Source: Spirogloea muscicola (Eukaryota > Streptophyta > Zygnematophyceae > Spirogloeales > Spirogloeaceae). From it: a stretch of DNA of 11,380 bases. Every line of letters begins with the position of its first letter. Position 1 is the first letter of the stretch. Position numbers and translations under genes: made by a program. Shown one piece after another: positions 1 to 7,905 of the stretch. The stretch is taken from assembly GCA_009602725.1 (NCBI GenBank), contig WELB01000170.1:154949-166328 (forward strand), in the 5' to 3' direction. The notes beneath the pieces were generated by a model that made no database searches, had not been told where the DNA came from, and was given only the letters and a program-made list of their open reading frames with translations.

Positions 1-96
<96 letters not shown>
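1..96. repeat. (TC)48 dinucleotide microsatellite
   Basis: Bases 1 to 96 are an uninterrupted TC repeat, equal to GA on the other strand, which runs into the left edge of the window, so the true tract may be longer. It ends about 150 bp before the predicted start codon of the protease gene, so it lies in the promoter or the 5' UTR. CT/GA tracts are common near plant transcription starts and can bind GAGA-type factors; that role here is inference. The tract is also a place where an assembly can break or collapse. Confidence 0.97.
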
Positions 97-98
<2 letters not shown>

Positions 99-246
99 CG
101 CGGCCGCCCCCCACTTGCCATCCCTCTCGCTCCGCGCGCCCTCATGGCCACGCCCGCGCCGCCGCGCCCGCCGTCGACGACCGGCGGCGGCGGCGGTGGC
201 GGCGGCGGATCTCGGCCGCGCGGCCCGAGCGCGGCCTGAGGATGAA
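97..246 (+). promoter_or_regulatory. GC-rich 5' leader of the protease-LRR gene
   Basis: This very GC-rich stretch lies between the TC tract and the chosen start codon. It contains a NotI site (100-107), a GGC-repeat run (about 182-208) and an imperfect GC palindrome (about 211-229), which could form stable structure in an mRNA leader. No TATA box is evident. Two short upstream ORFs lie at its end and are listed separately. Assignment as leader is inferred from position and from the lack of an in-frame ATG before 247. Confidence 0.5.
144..239 (+). CDS. possible 31-codon upstream ORF
   Basis: An ATG at 144 with G at +4 opens a 31-codon frame that ends at TGA 237-239, seven bases before the main start at 247. 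The peptide is low complexity: a Pro-rich start, then a run of nine Gly, then Arg/Pro. It resembles no family I know. If the transcript starts upstream of 144, ribosomes would meet this ORF first and would have to reinitiate or leak past it to make the protease-LRR protein. It could also be chance in GGC-repeat DNA. Confidence 0.3.
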   Translation: MATPAPPRPPSTTGGGGGGGGGSRPRGPSAA

Positions 247-250
247 ATGA
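242..250 (+). promoter_or_regulatory. two-codon upstream ORF overlapping the main start codon
   Basis: The nine bases ATGAAATGA form a Met-Lys-stop ORF. Its TGA (248-250) overlaps the main ATG (247-249). This start-stop overlap would put a terminating ribosome directly on the main start codon. The sequence is certain; a regulatory role is inference. Confidence 0.35.
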
Positions 251-361
251 GTCGTGGCTCTGCCACGACGAGCGCCGCCGCCCTCCTCCTCGCCGCGGCT
301 GCTGCCGCGTCTGGCCTCCTTCTCCTCCTCGTCCTCGCCACCTCATCCACCGCCCCGGCAG
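247..361 (+). other. Exon 1: signal peptide
   Basis: The exon encodes 38 residues: Met, a short polar stretch, then two hydrophobic runs (Ala/Leu-rich, then five Leu and Val-Leu) and an Ala/Ser/Thr/Pro region fit for signal peptidase. The donor is GCAG|GTGCAG at 362. The reading frame runs on to a stop near 460, so this intron (362-476) is inferred: the downstream frame that leads into the protease is a different one, and 115 bp is short but in range. Secretory targeting is well supported; the exact 3' border is not. Confidence 0.65.
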
Positions 362-3300
362 GTGCAGGTCTTGCCCGGCGACCGCGATATCACCGACGGC
401 AGCGCCGCCATGGCAGCGGAGCCTGGCCTCGGCTCCCGCCGGAGTTCCTGATCAGGAGGTAGTCGCCGCCTTGCAGGAGGCGCAGCACAGCCAGCGGCGC
501 CATTGCCGAGGCGACAGTTCGAGCCTCGTAACGGCTCTGCAAACTCAGATATTGCCGAAGCATATCCAGCCTTAGAGCTCGGAACCGAGCAGCGTGGCCT
601 TCATGGCCGAGGCGAGGGGTCCGAGCCGGGAGGAGGCGCTGGCGCAGCCGCTCGAGAGGACAGCCGGAGCAAGAGTTGGACGGCGGAGCGAGTGGCAGGC
701 CATCAACTCGACGCCGGCGACGAGTCCGTCCAGCCTGCTGCACCATTCCGGTAGCTGCATCTTCTGGCCCTGCAGTCCACAGAGGGCCTGCATTGAGGCC
801 AGCGCCAGCGCCTTCGGCTTGTAAGCTTACAATATTAGAGCCAAGGATTGGCGTAGATAAGCAGCAGTTTTGTGTGCTTGCGCAGGCTGGTCGCCCTCCA
901 CGTCGACGCGCCAGGCTCGCCGTTCCGCCGTGCTCCGCACGCCAGCGCCGCAGCCTACCACCGGGCTGCGGTTGCGTCCAGCAAGGTCAGGCTGAGCCCC
1001 TCCAACGTTCTATGGCAGGCCAGCTTCCAACCTCAAGAGATGAGGCAATGAGTGCATCAGATAGCTCTCAACCAGTGCTTGACGAGCTGCCGTCATTGGA
1101 CAGGCGCGGGAGGAGGTCATCCACCGGCGGCTCCTCCATGGGAAGGACGGCGCTGGCGGAGGGGGCCTTTCGGCCCTCAGCGCAGTTTTTGCTGAGGCGA
1201 TCGGCCACCTTGACGTCGCCGGGCCTGAAGGCGACGTCAACATCACCAGCAATGTGTACTCTGGCTTCCCGGCTGGGCTGCAGGCCTACTATACCAAGAT
1301 GAGGATCGGGACACCGCCGCAAGAGGTCATCATGTTCCTCGACACAGGCAGCGACCTACCCTGGGTCCAGGTGTGGAGCATATCAGCAGCTTAATTATCT
1401 CCTATTGCTTAGCTGATAGTCATTTCGATCATTTCAATCGTCTGATCGAAGCTTCCCCGAGCTGCCGCCAGCATGCCAAGGCAGCTGTGCACAAGTGCTC
1501 CTCTTGCAGTGTTTTGCCATGTGGCTGCATTGGCACATATATGCCACCCGTTCTTTGGTTGCTGCTTAATACCGTTCTCCTGCCAGGATTGCACGGCAAA
1601 AGCACGTTACAGACTTCATGAAGAATTTTGCACGTAGTAGTTAGATGCTGCTTGAATGTGGGCAGTGACGGACTTTCAAGCCAGCAATTAAAGCCAGCGG
1701 TTCAAAGCAACGGCTTTGATACACAGTACCAGGTGTATATATATGACCTGCAAGTCCTCGTGCTCCTCTTTGCGTGTGCAGTGCCTTCCATGCAGCAAGT
1801 GTTATTTCCAAAGCGGCCCAATTTTTGATCCGGCCAGGTCGGCGTCCTTTCAGAATGTCTCCTGCGCTGCCCCTGCCTGTGCGGTCGCCGGCTTCAACAG
1901 CACGGCAGACTGTGCCGCGAGCAACTCCTCAACACGCAGGTGTCCGTACGCCGTGCTGTACGGGGATGGCTCCAACTCAACAGGTGATGCACATACGATT
2001 TCAGTGTCACATATGCCACTTGGACTTCACCAAAATCGTTACTTGCTAGCACTGCTGAAGCTATGTGATGAAGTATCTCACATACTGCCCGGATGAGGGG
2101 CTTATGATGCTTACTATTTGCTCCTACTGCTCCACTGTCCTCAAGATCAGGCAGTCTTACGCTCTTTGGCACCAGGCTTTCTGTCGCAGGACACTATGTC
2201 CTTTGTCCCGTCCGCAATCTTACGCGCCCCCCTCCAGCTGCGCAACGTGATCTTTGGTTGCGGGCACGCTCAAGCCGGGGGCTTTGTGCTTACTGGAGGT
2301 CTGCTAGGGCTCGGCAGGGCCAGCTCCTCCTTTCCTTCTCAGGTAGTACTTGGCCTGCATATGGAGCACTGCAAGCTCTTGCATAAGGGACATATTTGTT
2401 ACGCGGCCGCATGCTGGTACACTCTGACTTAGCATGTTGTAAGACCCCTGTTGACTTTGTGTTTTTATCAGCAGCTTGCAACTGGCGACATAGATCAGAT
2501 TAATCACCTGATTCCGCACTTAGAGTTTTTACTAACGTCTATCATAGGAGGGCTCGATCTGAACGTTCATGAAGTTGCTGTCGCCTGTCGCAGTTGGAGG
2601 ACCAGTTTGGCGCCTGCTTCTCGACTTGCCTAAGTGAATCGCAGCTAGGGAGCCCCTTATCGGGTCATCTCGAGTTCGGCGGCGCCTCCATCCTTACAAG
2701 GGCGTCCAATGTCACCTACACACGGCTCCTTCCAGACCCTCACTTCTATGCCGTGAAAGCTGAAGGCCTGCTCTTGGGAGGGCAGCTGCTGGACATCAGC
2801 TTGTCAACGTGGGAGGCGCTGACAGCTTTTGATACCGGGACAACGTACAGCCTGCTGGTTGGCCCCGCGTATGCTGCCTTGGTCCAGGCCGTGGACCGGA
2901 ATCAGACAAGGGCCCCGCTCTCTGGCGGCGTGTGCTACGAGATTCTTGGGAACACGTCAACGCAGGCAGACCTTGACAACTACTTCCCTGCCCTGACTCT
3001 CCGCTTTGAGGGGCCCTCCGACTTCATTATGTCCCCGCGCAGCTATCTTCTCCGAGTCGCGCCCCAGATTGCTTGCTTGGGGGTACTTCCAGGTGGCTTC
3101 AACCTCATTGGCAATCTCGCACAGCAAAACGTCCTCCTGGTCTACGATCGTCAGAACCTGCGGCTTGGGTGGACTGCAACAAATTGCAGCTCTTTGGACT
3201 GTGAGTTGAAAGCAAGACTTTCCTTGCACCGTCCTTGAGGGGGCTTTGATGCAGCCATGCTTCTTGTAATCTTCATGCTCAGCAGCTGAGAATCACCAGC

Positions 3301-6300
3301 TACCATACACTACCAAGCACAGCTTTCGAGGGAAAGTGGAGTGAATTGATTGAGTTCATCTTCTGCTGGCTGATGCAGTGCCGACCTTGCAGGAGGTACA
3401 AGCTTCTCTAAATTCTCCTTCTTCTCTGACCAGCAACTGGACCGGTCTCGACCCTTGCCGTAATTGGGCAGGGGTATCCTGCAACCAAGAGGGCCGCGTA
3501 ATCTCTCTGTAAGCAACTCAGCCCTTGACCTATATGTTGGCTTTCTATTTACTACTTGGACAGCACTTGCTGTTGCTTTTGGCGCTCTTGCTGTGCTGTG
3601 TAGCTGTGTGTGCCGTGCCATACATGAGCAGTCCAGCTGCAAGAACATCCTCAATAAAACTCGAGGGCTAGGGGAACTTCCTAGACTAATGGAGGCTGAC
3701 TTTCATGGTGCCCTGTTGCAAGAAGCCCACCTCGATGGGGCTTTGACCATCGAAGGCTCTCATGGGTCCCCTGGTCTGAGTGCTCCGTGACTGCTGTTCT
3801 GTACCAGCAATTTGGACTCGCTGCTGCAGCTGGGCTCAAACATGCCCAACAGCCTCAGCGCTCTCACGGAGCTGACTTACTTGTGAGAGGCCGCCTCTCT
3901 AGATCATTGAGAAGGATCAGGCATTAAGTTCATGACTATCCACTGGAACAGCAGGAAATATACTTGTTAATAGCCAGCTTATCACGGACGAGAAGCAGCT
4001 GCTAAGGAAAGTCAGTCTTGGGGGTCAGGCTCAAGGGCCTAAAACCTGCTTACTGATGGAACAATTGCATTGCATCGTAATAATGCAGTGCGTCCAAATG
4101 CCTTGTTGTATCATTGCTTATCAGCAATGTGAAATAATGGCAAGGCAATGTGCATGTTGACATCACCTACTCATTGTGGCCACAGGTCTTTGGCAAGCAA
4201 CAACTTGACTGGTGTCATACCACGTAGCATCTGCCAGCTGACAAAGCTCACAGTTTTGTACGCACGAGCTTCAACTCCGTGACTGCTACATTAGTAGCAC
4301 ATTGTTGGCATAATGTGTTACTATGTGCAAGATATCTTTTGCAAGATTGGTGTCTGGCAAGGGTGAGGTGTGGTCACTAGTGGTCCTCTAAAGAGCTTGT
4401 TAGACATACAATCGTTGTCAAATATAGCTACAACGGAGGCTACGTGGCTGCCTCTCAGGTCCTTGAGCAACAATAGATTGCAAGGAGCAGTACCCCACTG
4501 TCTAGCAGCCCTCCCAATCCTTACAAAACTGTGAGTATAAGCCTCCAACATTGTGCTGCTACTTGCATGGACAACCCTGCATGGCCATCAATGCAGCTGC
4601 AATGGAGCCTCATTGCAGCTGTGCAGCAGATGATCCGGCAAAGCGTCTTGTGGCCAAATGTCATGCGCATGTTTAATCTTTTGCATAGTTGCATGAGTGA
4701 CTGGCAACATTGAGAACAGCTTTGTCTGTATCTCGCTTTTGATGACAGTAAATTAGATAGAAACAACTTCACGGGCACCATTCCCTCCGAACTTGGAGCG
4801 TTGACGGGGCTCGTCACGCTGTGAGACCCTTGCTATGTGCATCACCTCATCTTATATTACTTGAATAGCTGCTTGTTTTCATGAAGTGTGCGGTAACCAA
4901 GACCTATGATGCAGGAAAGTAATGGTTGCCATGCTGAGCATGTCAAGGTGCTTGAGGCTGGTCATGCAACTTTGTTAAATATAAACTGAATTGTATAAGC
5001 CCGTGCCGTCAATTTGACAGAGATCTATCAAATAATTACTTTAATGGGTCAATCCCATCTTCGCTTGGACACGTAACGGGCCTTGGGAACCTGTGAGTAA
5101 CTCCATCATGCTTGTGTTCCATCAGATTGGCCATGGTTTGCCATGAAGGTGCTGACATTTGATGGATAATCACATAGAAGGTCATATGCATTATCATATG
5201 CATCACTGCCAACTACGTAAGCTTTGCATGGTGATATGAAGGAGTGATGCCTGTGTTTCTCTTAGCTGCCGGTCACAGCAGAAAGCAGACTGCAATGCGT
5301 TGACAAAATCGTCAAGATTGTGACCGTCAATTGACATCACTGCGTCTTGCCGTTGATAGACTCCTGGCAGGCAACTCGCTGACAGGGAGCATCCCGCCTT
5401 CCTTCGCCAAGCTCACAAGCCTAGTCAAATTCTCTGTAGCTAATAACCTCCTCTCGGGGCTGCTCCCTGCCCCAGTACTCCTTAGCATCTACGGCAACCC
5501 GAGCCTTGTCTACCTTGACGTTTCCTCCAATTACTTTACTGGGCTGATGCCCGGGGCCCTCCTCGGCACTCTCGTCAGCAACCGGAGCGCTGTCGCCAAA
5601 TATGGCAATAATTGCTTGCTCAACTTGGACCCTCCTACGGTGGACACAACGACACCGCCGACCAATTTGACCACCACCAACTCAAGCGGCAGAGCCAATG
5701 TGACAAGCACATTGAACGCACTACGAAAGACAAGAGCCCCGGCCAGTGTTGGCATTGCTGCCCTATCCGTGCCTCCACCTGGCAGGCAACCCGGCTGCGC
5801 CAATGCAAGCAGCCAGGCAGGGCCATGCCACAGGGGGCGGCAGCGCAAGGGCTTGGTGCCGCCTTCTCCCCTTATCCTAAGTCCAACATACCAGAATGGG
5901 GGTTCTTCGCCTGCTTCGAGTACAAGTGCTGCTTCTCCTAGCACCCCTGCTCATTACAATGGAACCTCTACACCTAGTATGACGAGTCCAGCTGGAGGCT
6001 TGGCAACGCACAATACAACCTCGACACCTGACAATGCTACGACATCAAACTCAAGCCTTGTGCACAAGGACAGGGGCCAGTTGAATGACACATTGAGTGG
6101 CTCGCTTACAGTTAGCAATGCCTCTTCGGTTTGGAACACCACAGGTGGACAAACGAATGCGACAGTATCAGATGCCAACTCCACTCTATCACCCAGAGGT
6201 AGTGGTGCAGCCAACTTGCTCCTGAATAGCACGGTGCTGGGCTCCGCCAATTTCTCCTCACGCCGCCTCCCGCCTCCGCCGCCGGTCCCAGCCCCACCTC

Positions 6301-7744
6301 CTCCGCCACCATCTCGTGTACAGCGGAGCTCGCTTGAGTGTGCAAATTATTACTCCGAGCTCTCCTCATCGTTGGGCCCGCCCAAAGTGGACAACCAGAG
6401 TAAGCCTGACATGCGAGATGCTTCCTCCTTGGCCGTATGAGGCTTGCTAAAAATTTGCCTGGTTATATATGTTCTTAAGTTCTCATTCTGAGATGGGTCA
6501 GTGGCCCTAAACAGACAGCCAGAATCGCGTCCTTCTGTGGGGCTTCCGTTGTCTGATGTGCTTTTGCCTCTGGATGTGGCAGGCTTGCTGGTCAACTTTG
6601 GCTTTGAGCTGCCCAGGTTAACAGATGTGGGCAAGTTCAGCCGCGTCTTCACGACAACTGACAATGGCACCATTCCTGGATGGGTGTTGACTGCCGGCAG
6701 CGTCAGCATCATGAAGAAGAGGACAAACGCCTCCAAGGCTGAGCTCCCTTCCGAGGGCAACCAGAGCCTGGTCTTGAACACCGTCCCGCCAAGCAGCATC
6801 CATCAGGTGTGCATGGGTTCCTGTTCTGCAAAGACTGTTGGAGATGAGATCGCTCATTGAACGATTGGTTGTTGTTATATCGAAGGCAGTCAAATTAGGA
6901 ATGATGTCATGCACGAGAGCCTTCAACATGCATAGCTAGGCTGCTCACAAGCTGGGCTCAACCATACCCGTGAGCCTTACTTTGCTACCTCGTAACCAGG
7001 TCCATGTACAGGTTCTGATTATAGTGCAGGAAAGCGTCCAAGTCTGCCTGAGAAAGGAGGACTGATTGGACCAGACTAGCATAGTCAGTTGAACCCACAG
7101 TTTCAGGATGTAGTGACCGTATCACCATTCTGCAGACCCCTTTCAGTTGCTCAGTAGTAACGACCTTTACTTTGGTGGTTTGCCAGCAGTATTTTGACAC
7201 GCTTGCTGGCGCAAGCTACACCGTCAGTTTGGACCATGCCACCAGCAGCAGCTGCAACCCCCCATTTGTGCGGCGCTTCAAGGTGCAGCCGAACACTGCC
7301 CATCTAACTTTCAAGTTCCAGTACATCTGTCGCTCTTCAGAAGCTGCAAGTGAGCTTACATACAGTCAGAGACTCCAAAATCAGTGTAGTGTTGGTGCTC
7401 TTTTTGTCAGTATTGGTGCTCTTTTTGTTAGTCGTCCTCAATTTGGTTATAAGCTCGCTTTGCTTGCTTAATTAGGCAATGTTATCTCCACGACAAGACC
7501 AAGTACATTCCCATCTGCTTTACTGATGGTTACCTTCATCTGGGCGCAGGTTACTGTCAACTCAGGAGGGTCCAAGATCTTTGAGCAGCTCGCTGGCGGC
7601 AACACCTCCTCAACTGCATACGTGACACTGAAGTTTCTCTTCACAGCAAGGTCTGGCCGCAGCAGCCTCACCTTCGCTGGAGTGACCACATACCCTCGCT
7701 GCAGCACGGCCATTGACAATGTCCTTGTTGTCCGAGTAAGATAA
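247..7744 (+). CDS. Secreted aspartic protease-LRR-DUF642-like fusion protein (17 exons)
   Basis: Predicted exons: 247-361, 477-750, 886-985, 1104-1370, 1782-1983, 2176-2342, 2594-3200, 3379-3508, 3808-3882, 4186-4257, 4459-4530, 4749-4820, 5021-5092, 5360-6399, 6502-6806, 7190-7349, 7566-7744. All introns are GT...AG, the phases match throughout, and the sum is 3,909 nt (1,302 aa plus stop). Layout: signal peptide (residues about 1-38), propeptide (to about 190), A1 aspartic protease (about 200-577, DTGS at 243 and DTGT at 455), LRR cap with DPCRNWAGVSC (about 578-620), about eight LRRs (about 621-830), Asn/Ser/Thr/Pro-rich glycosylatable linker (about 834-1088, polyproline at about 1045-1059) and a DUF642/choice-of-anchor-C-like domain (about 1118-1302). 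The start at 247 is the first in-frame ATG and opens directly into a hydrophobic signal sequence. There is no transmembrane segment or GPI-like tail, so the product is probably secreted to the wall or apoplast. Protease and LRR exons are individually secure. Least certain are exon 2, the exon 7-8 link and the last acceptor. The 3' end may instead continue past a GTAAGA donor at 7736 to a stop at 8508-8510. Confidence 0.68.
477..985 (+). other. Exons 2-3: propeptide region of the protease
   Basis: Exon 2 (477-750) encodes a low-complexity Gly/Ala/Arg-rich segment ending in AAPFR. Exon 3 (886-985) starts LVALHVDAPGSPFRRAP. Joined, they read FRLVALHVDAPGSPF, which closely resembles the propeptide start of plant CND41/CDR1-type aspartic proteases (FR-L-HRDSP-SPF). 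That match supports the 750/886 junction even though the surrounding DNA is open in several frames. The left border at 477 is the weakest call. Confidence 0.55.
1104..3200 (+). other. Aspartic protease domain, A1 family, nepenthesin-like (exons 4-7)
   Basis: Exon 4 (1104-1370) holds the substrate-entry sequence YYTKMRIGTPPQE and the first catalytic motif FLDTGSDLPWVQ. Exon 5 (1782-1983) has the Cys-rich nepenthesin-type insert (CLPCSKC, then further Cys) and the flap tyrosine in LYGDGSNSTG. Exon 6 (2176-2342) has VIFGCGH and a GLLGLGR-SSFPSQ block. Exon 7 (2594-3200) has the second catalytic motif AFDTGTTYS and the C-terminal block NLIGNLAQQNVLLVYDRQN, then RLGW and TNCSS. Every hallmark of plant A1B pepsin-like enzymes is present in order, so an active acid endopeptidase is likely. 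Eight or so N-glycosylation sequons fit secretion. If not spliced onward at 3201 (ACT|GTGAGT), the frame stops at 3236-3238 after eleven more residues. Confidence 0.92.
1371..1781 (+). other. Intron 4 of the protease gene (411 bp)
   Basis: Intron between WVQ and CLPC, phase 0, with donor CCAG|GTGTGG and acceptor TGTGTGCAG. It contains only short chance frames. An alternative acceptor CCAG at about 1732 is not used, because the protein family demands Cys right after WVQ. Nothing else is recognisable in it. Confidence 0.8.
3201..3378 (+). other. Intron 7: junction between protease and LRR modules
   Basis: The donor ACT|GTGAGT is strong, and the acceptor GATGCAG lies downstream of a pyrimidine-rich TTCATCTTCTG stretch. 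The join creates a Leu codon (T plus TG) and reads CSSLD-LPTLQEVQASL, keeping frame from protease into LRR cap. Another acceptor 13 bp downstream (TTGCAG, 3392) would create an immediate stop from the same donor. In the LRR frame there is a stop at 3351-3353 and no ATG between it and the LRR cap, so an independent LRR gene starting here is unlikely. Confidence 0.65.
3509..4458 (+). other. LRR-array introns 8, 9 and 10
   Basis: Three introns (3509-3807, 3883-4185, 4258-4458) separate exons 8 to 11. Donors are CT|GTAAGC, TT|GTGAGA and TT|GTACGC; acceptors are CCAG, CACAG and CTCAG. Long frames that cross them have no family resemblance and overlap real exons out of frame. I see no embedded gene or mobile element in them. 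Confidence 0.75.
4594..4621. repeat. Short perfect inverted repeat in intron 11
   Basis: An 11-bp arm CAGCTGCAATG at 4594-4604 and its exact complement at 4611-4621 enclose a six-base loop GAGCCT. Two G-U pairs could extend the stem. It lies in the 218-bp intron between LRR exons 11 and 12. Function unknown; it could be chance in a stretch rich in GCAGC/GCTGC words. Confidence 0.6.
5182..5203. repeat. Two tandem copies of TCATATGCAT in intron 13
   Basis: The ten-base word TCATATGCAT occurs at 5182-5191 and 5194-5203, two bases apart. It contains an NdeI palindrome. It lies in the 267-bp intron before exon 14. Probably a small local duplication. Confidence 0.7.
5641..6399 (+). other. Glycosylatable Ser/Thr/Asn/Pro-rich linker with polyproline run (exon 14)
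   Basis: The rest of the 1,040-nt exon 14 encodes about 250 residues dominated by Asn, Ser, Thr, Pro and Ala, with about sixteen NxS/T sequons counted from the NRS just before it (NLT, NSS, NVT, NAS, NGT, NTT and so on), then LPPPPPVPAPPPPPPS. This resembles the rod-like, heavily glycosylated spacers of extensins, LRR-extensins and algal pherophorins. It probably holds the LRR and C-terminal domains apart in the wall matrix. The exon ends with NQ and donor CAGA|GTAAGC at 6400; without that intron the frame stops at 6438-6440. Confidence 0.8.
6807..7189 (+). other. Intron 15 (383 bp)
   Basis: Donor ATCAG|GTGTGC and acceptor GCCAGCAG. The alternative acceptor three bases upstream would add one Gln (SIHQ-Q-YF); the shorter form fits the family better. 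No other feature is visible in it. Confidence 0.65.
7392..7435. repeat. 21-bp tandem duplication in intron 16
   Basis: The 16-base word TTGGTGCTCTTTTTGT occurs at 7392-7407 and again at 7413-7428, a period of 21. It lies in the intron between exons 16 and 17. It looks like a recent slippage duplication, with a T-rich core that may feed a polypyrimidine tract. Confidence 0.85.
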
Positions 7745-7905
7745 GCCAGCCAGTAACCCAATTTTGATCGTCCCCAGCACAAAACGTGACAAAGAGCCCA
7801 GCATACCCATCTCCTACACTAATCTGAAGCCTGTACTCTTCGCCTCACTGATTCTGTGCTTCAACTTGGAGCTACGCTCTACTCTCATTGTTTAGTCACA
7901 AGCAG

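Larger units (their letters stand above)
3379..5640 (+). other. LRR cap and plant-type leucine-rich repeats (exons 8-14 start)
   Basis: Exon 8 (3379-3508) encodes an LRRNT_2-like cap with SNWTGLDPCRNWAGVSC. Exons 9 (3808-3882), 10 (4186-4257), 11 (4459-4530), 12 (4749-4820) and 13 (5021-5092) each encode one repeat, for example LASNNLTGVIP, DRNNFTGTIP and DLSNNYFNGSIP. Exon 14 continues with LAGNSLTGSIP, SVANNLLSGLLP and DVSSNYFTGLMP. The LxxLxLxxNxLxGxIP signature is the plant-specific LRR class used in extracellular recognition and wall proteins. All introns in this array are phase 2 within a Leu codon. No transmembrane segment or kinase follows, unlike in LRR receptor kinases, so the solenoid probably serves as a secreted binding scaffold. 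Confidence 0.9.
6502..7744 (+). other. C-terminal DUF642 / choice-of-anchor-C-like domain (exons 15-17)
   Basis: Exon 15 (6502-6806) has VNFGFELP, then IPGWVLTAGSVSIM, then EGNQSLVLNTVPPSSIHQ. Exon 16 (7190-7349) continues YFDTLAGASYTVSLD. Exon 17 (7566-7744) has FLFTARSGRSSLTFAG and ends CSTAIDNVLVV. This order (NGSFE-P, IPGW with GSVxxI, EGxxSLxL with SIxQ, F-T-GAxYTVSxD, FTA---SLTF, CGxxIDNVxV) is the pattern of the DUF642 family and the related bacterial choice-of-anchor C domain, galactose-binding-like beta-sandwiches of cell walls. Land-plant DUF642 proteins usually have two such domains; here there is one. The acceptor at 7565 is chosen to keep phase with the GTGAGC donor at 7350; a nearby alternative (7550) would need a different donor. 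Confidence 0.65.

Noticed and set aside
1-96. TC tract as a telomeric repeat
   Set aside because: Plant and algal telomeres use TTTAGGG-like units; this is a simple dinucleotide.
115-462. Read-through of exon 1 as a 115-residue protein starting at a TTG
   Set aside because: The part after the signal peptide turns into Arg-rich low complexity and stops; the upstream part has no ATG. Splicing to the frame that leads into the protease propeptide explains it better.
390-746. Minus-strand frame of 118 residues opposite exon 2
   Set aside because: Compositional shadow of GC-rich DNA with no recognisable domain.
676-1302. A 208-residue plus-strand frame across exons 2 to 4
   Set aside because: It is Arg/Pro-rich, resembles no family and overlaps in another frame the segments that give LVALHVDAPGSPF and the DTGS protease start. 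Open frames are common here because the DNA is GC-rich.
3256-3288. Hydrophobic start MLLVIFMLSS as a separate signal peptide for an independent LRR gene
   Set aside because: It hits a stop after ten codons, has no donor GT before that stop, and cannot be spliced in frame to the LRR cap.
3464-3790. 108-residue frame crossing exon 8 and intron 8
   Set aside because: It is out of frame with the LRR cap, and its C-terminal part is intron sequence. The LRR consensus fixes the other frame.
5531-5944. 137-residue minus-strand frame opposite exon 14
   Set aside because: Mirror of the low-complexity linker and LRR codons; no family features.
6350-6799. 149-residue minus-strand frame opposite exon 15
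   Set aside because: The plus strand carries the DUF642-like motifs (IPGW, EGNQSL, SIHQ), so the minus frame is a shadow.
7392-7435. CRISPR-like or other organised repeat array
   Set aside because: Only two copies with a 21-bp period inside an intron, and the window is clearly eukaryotic.
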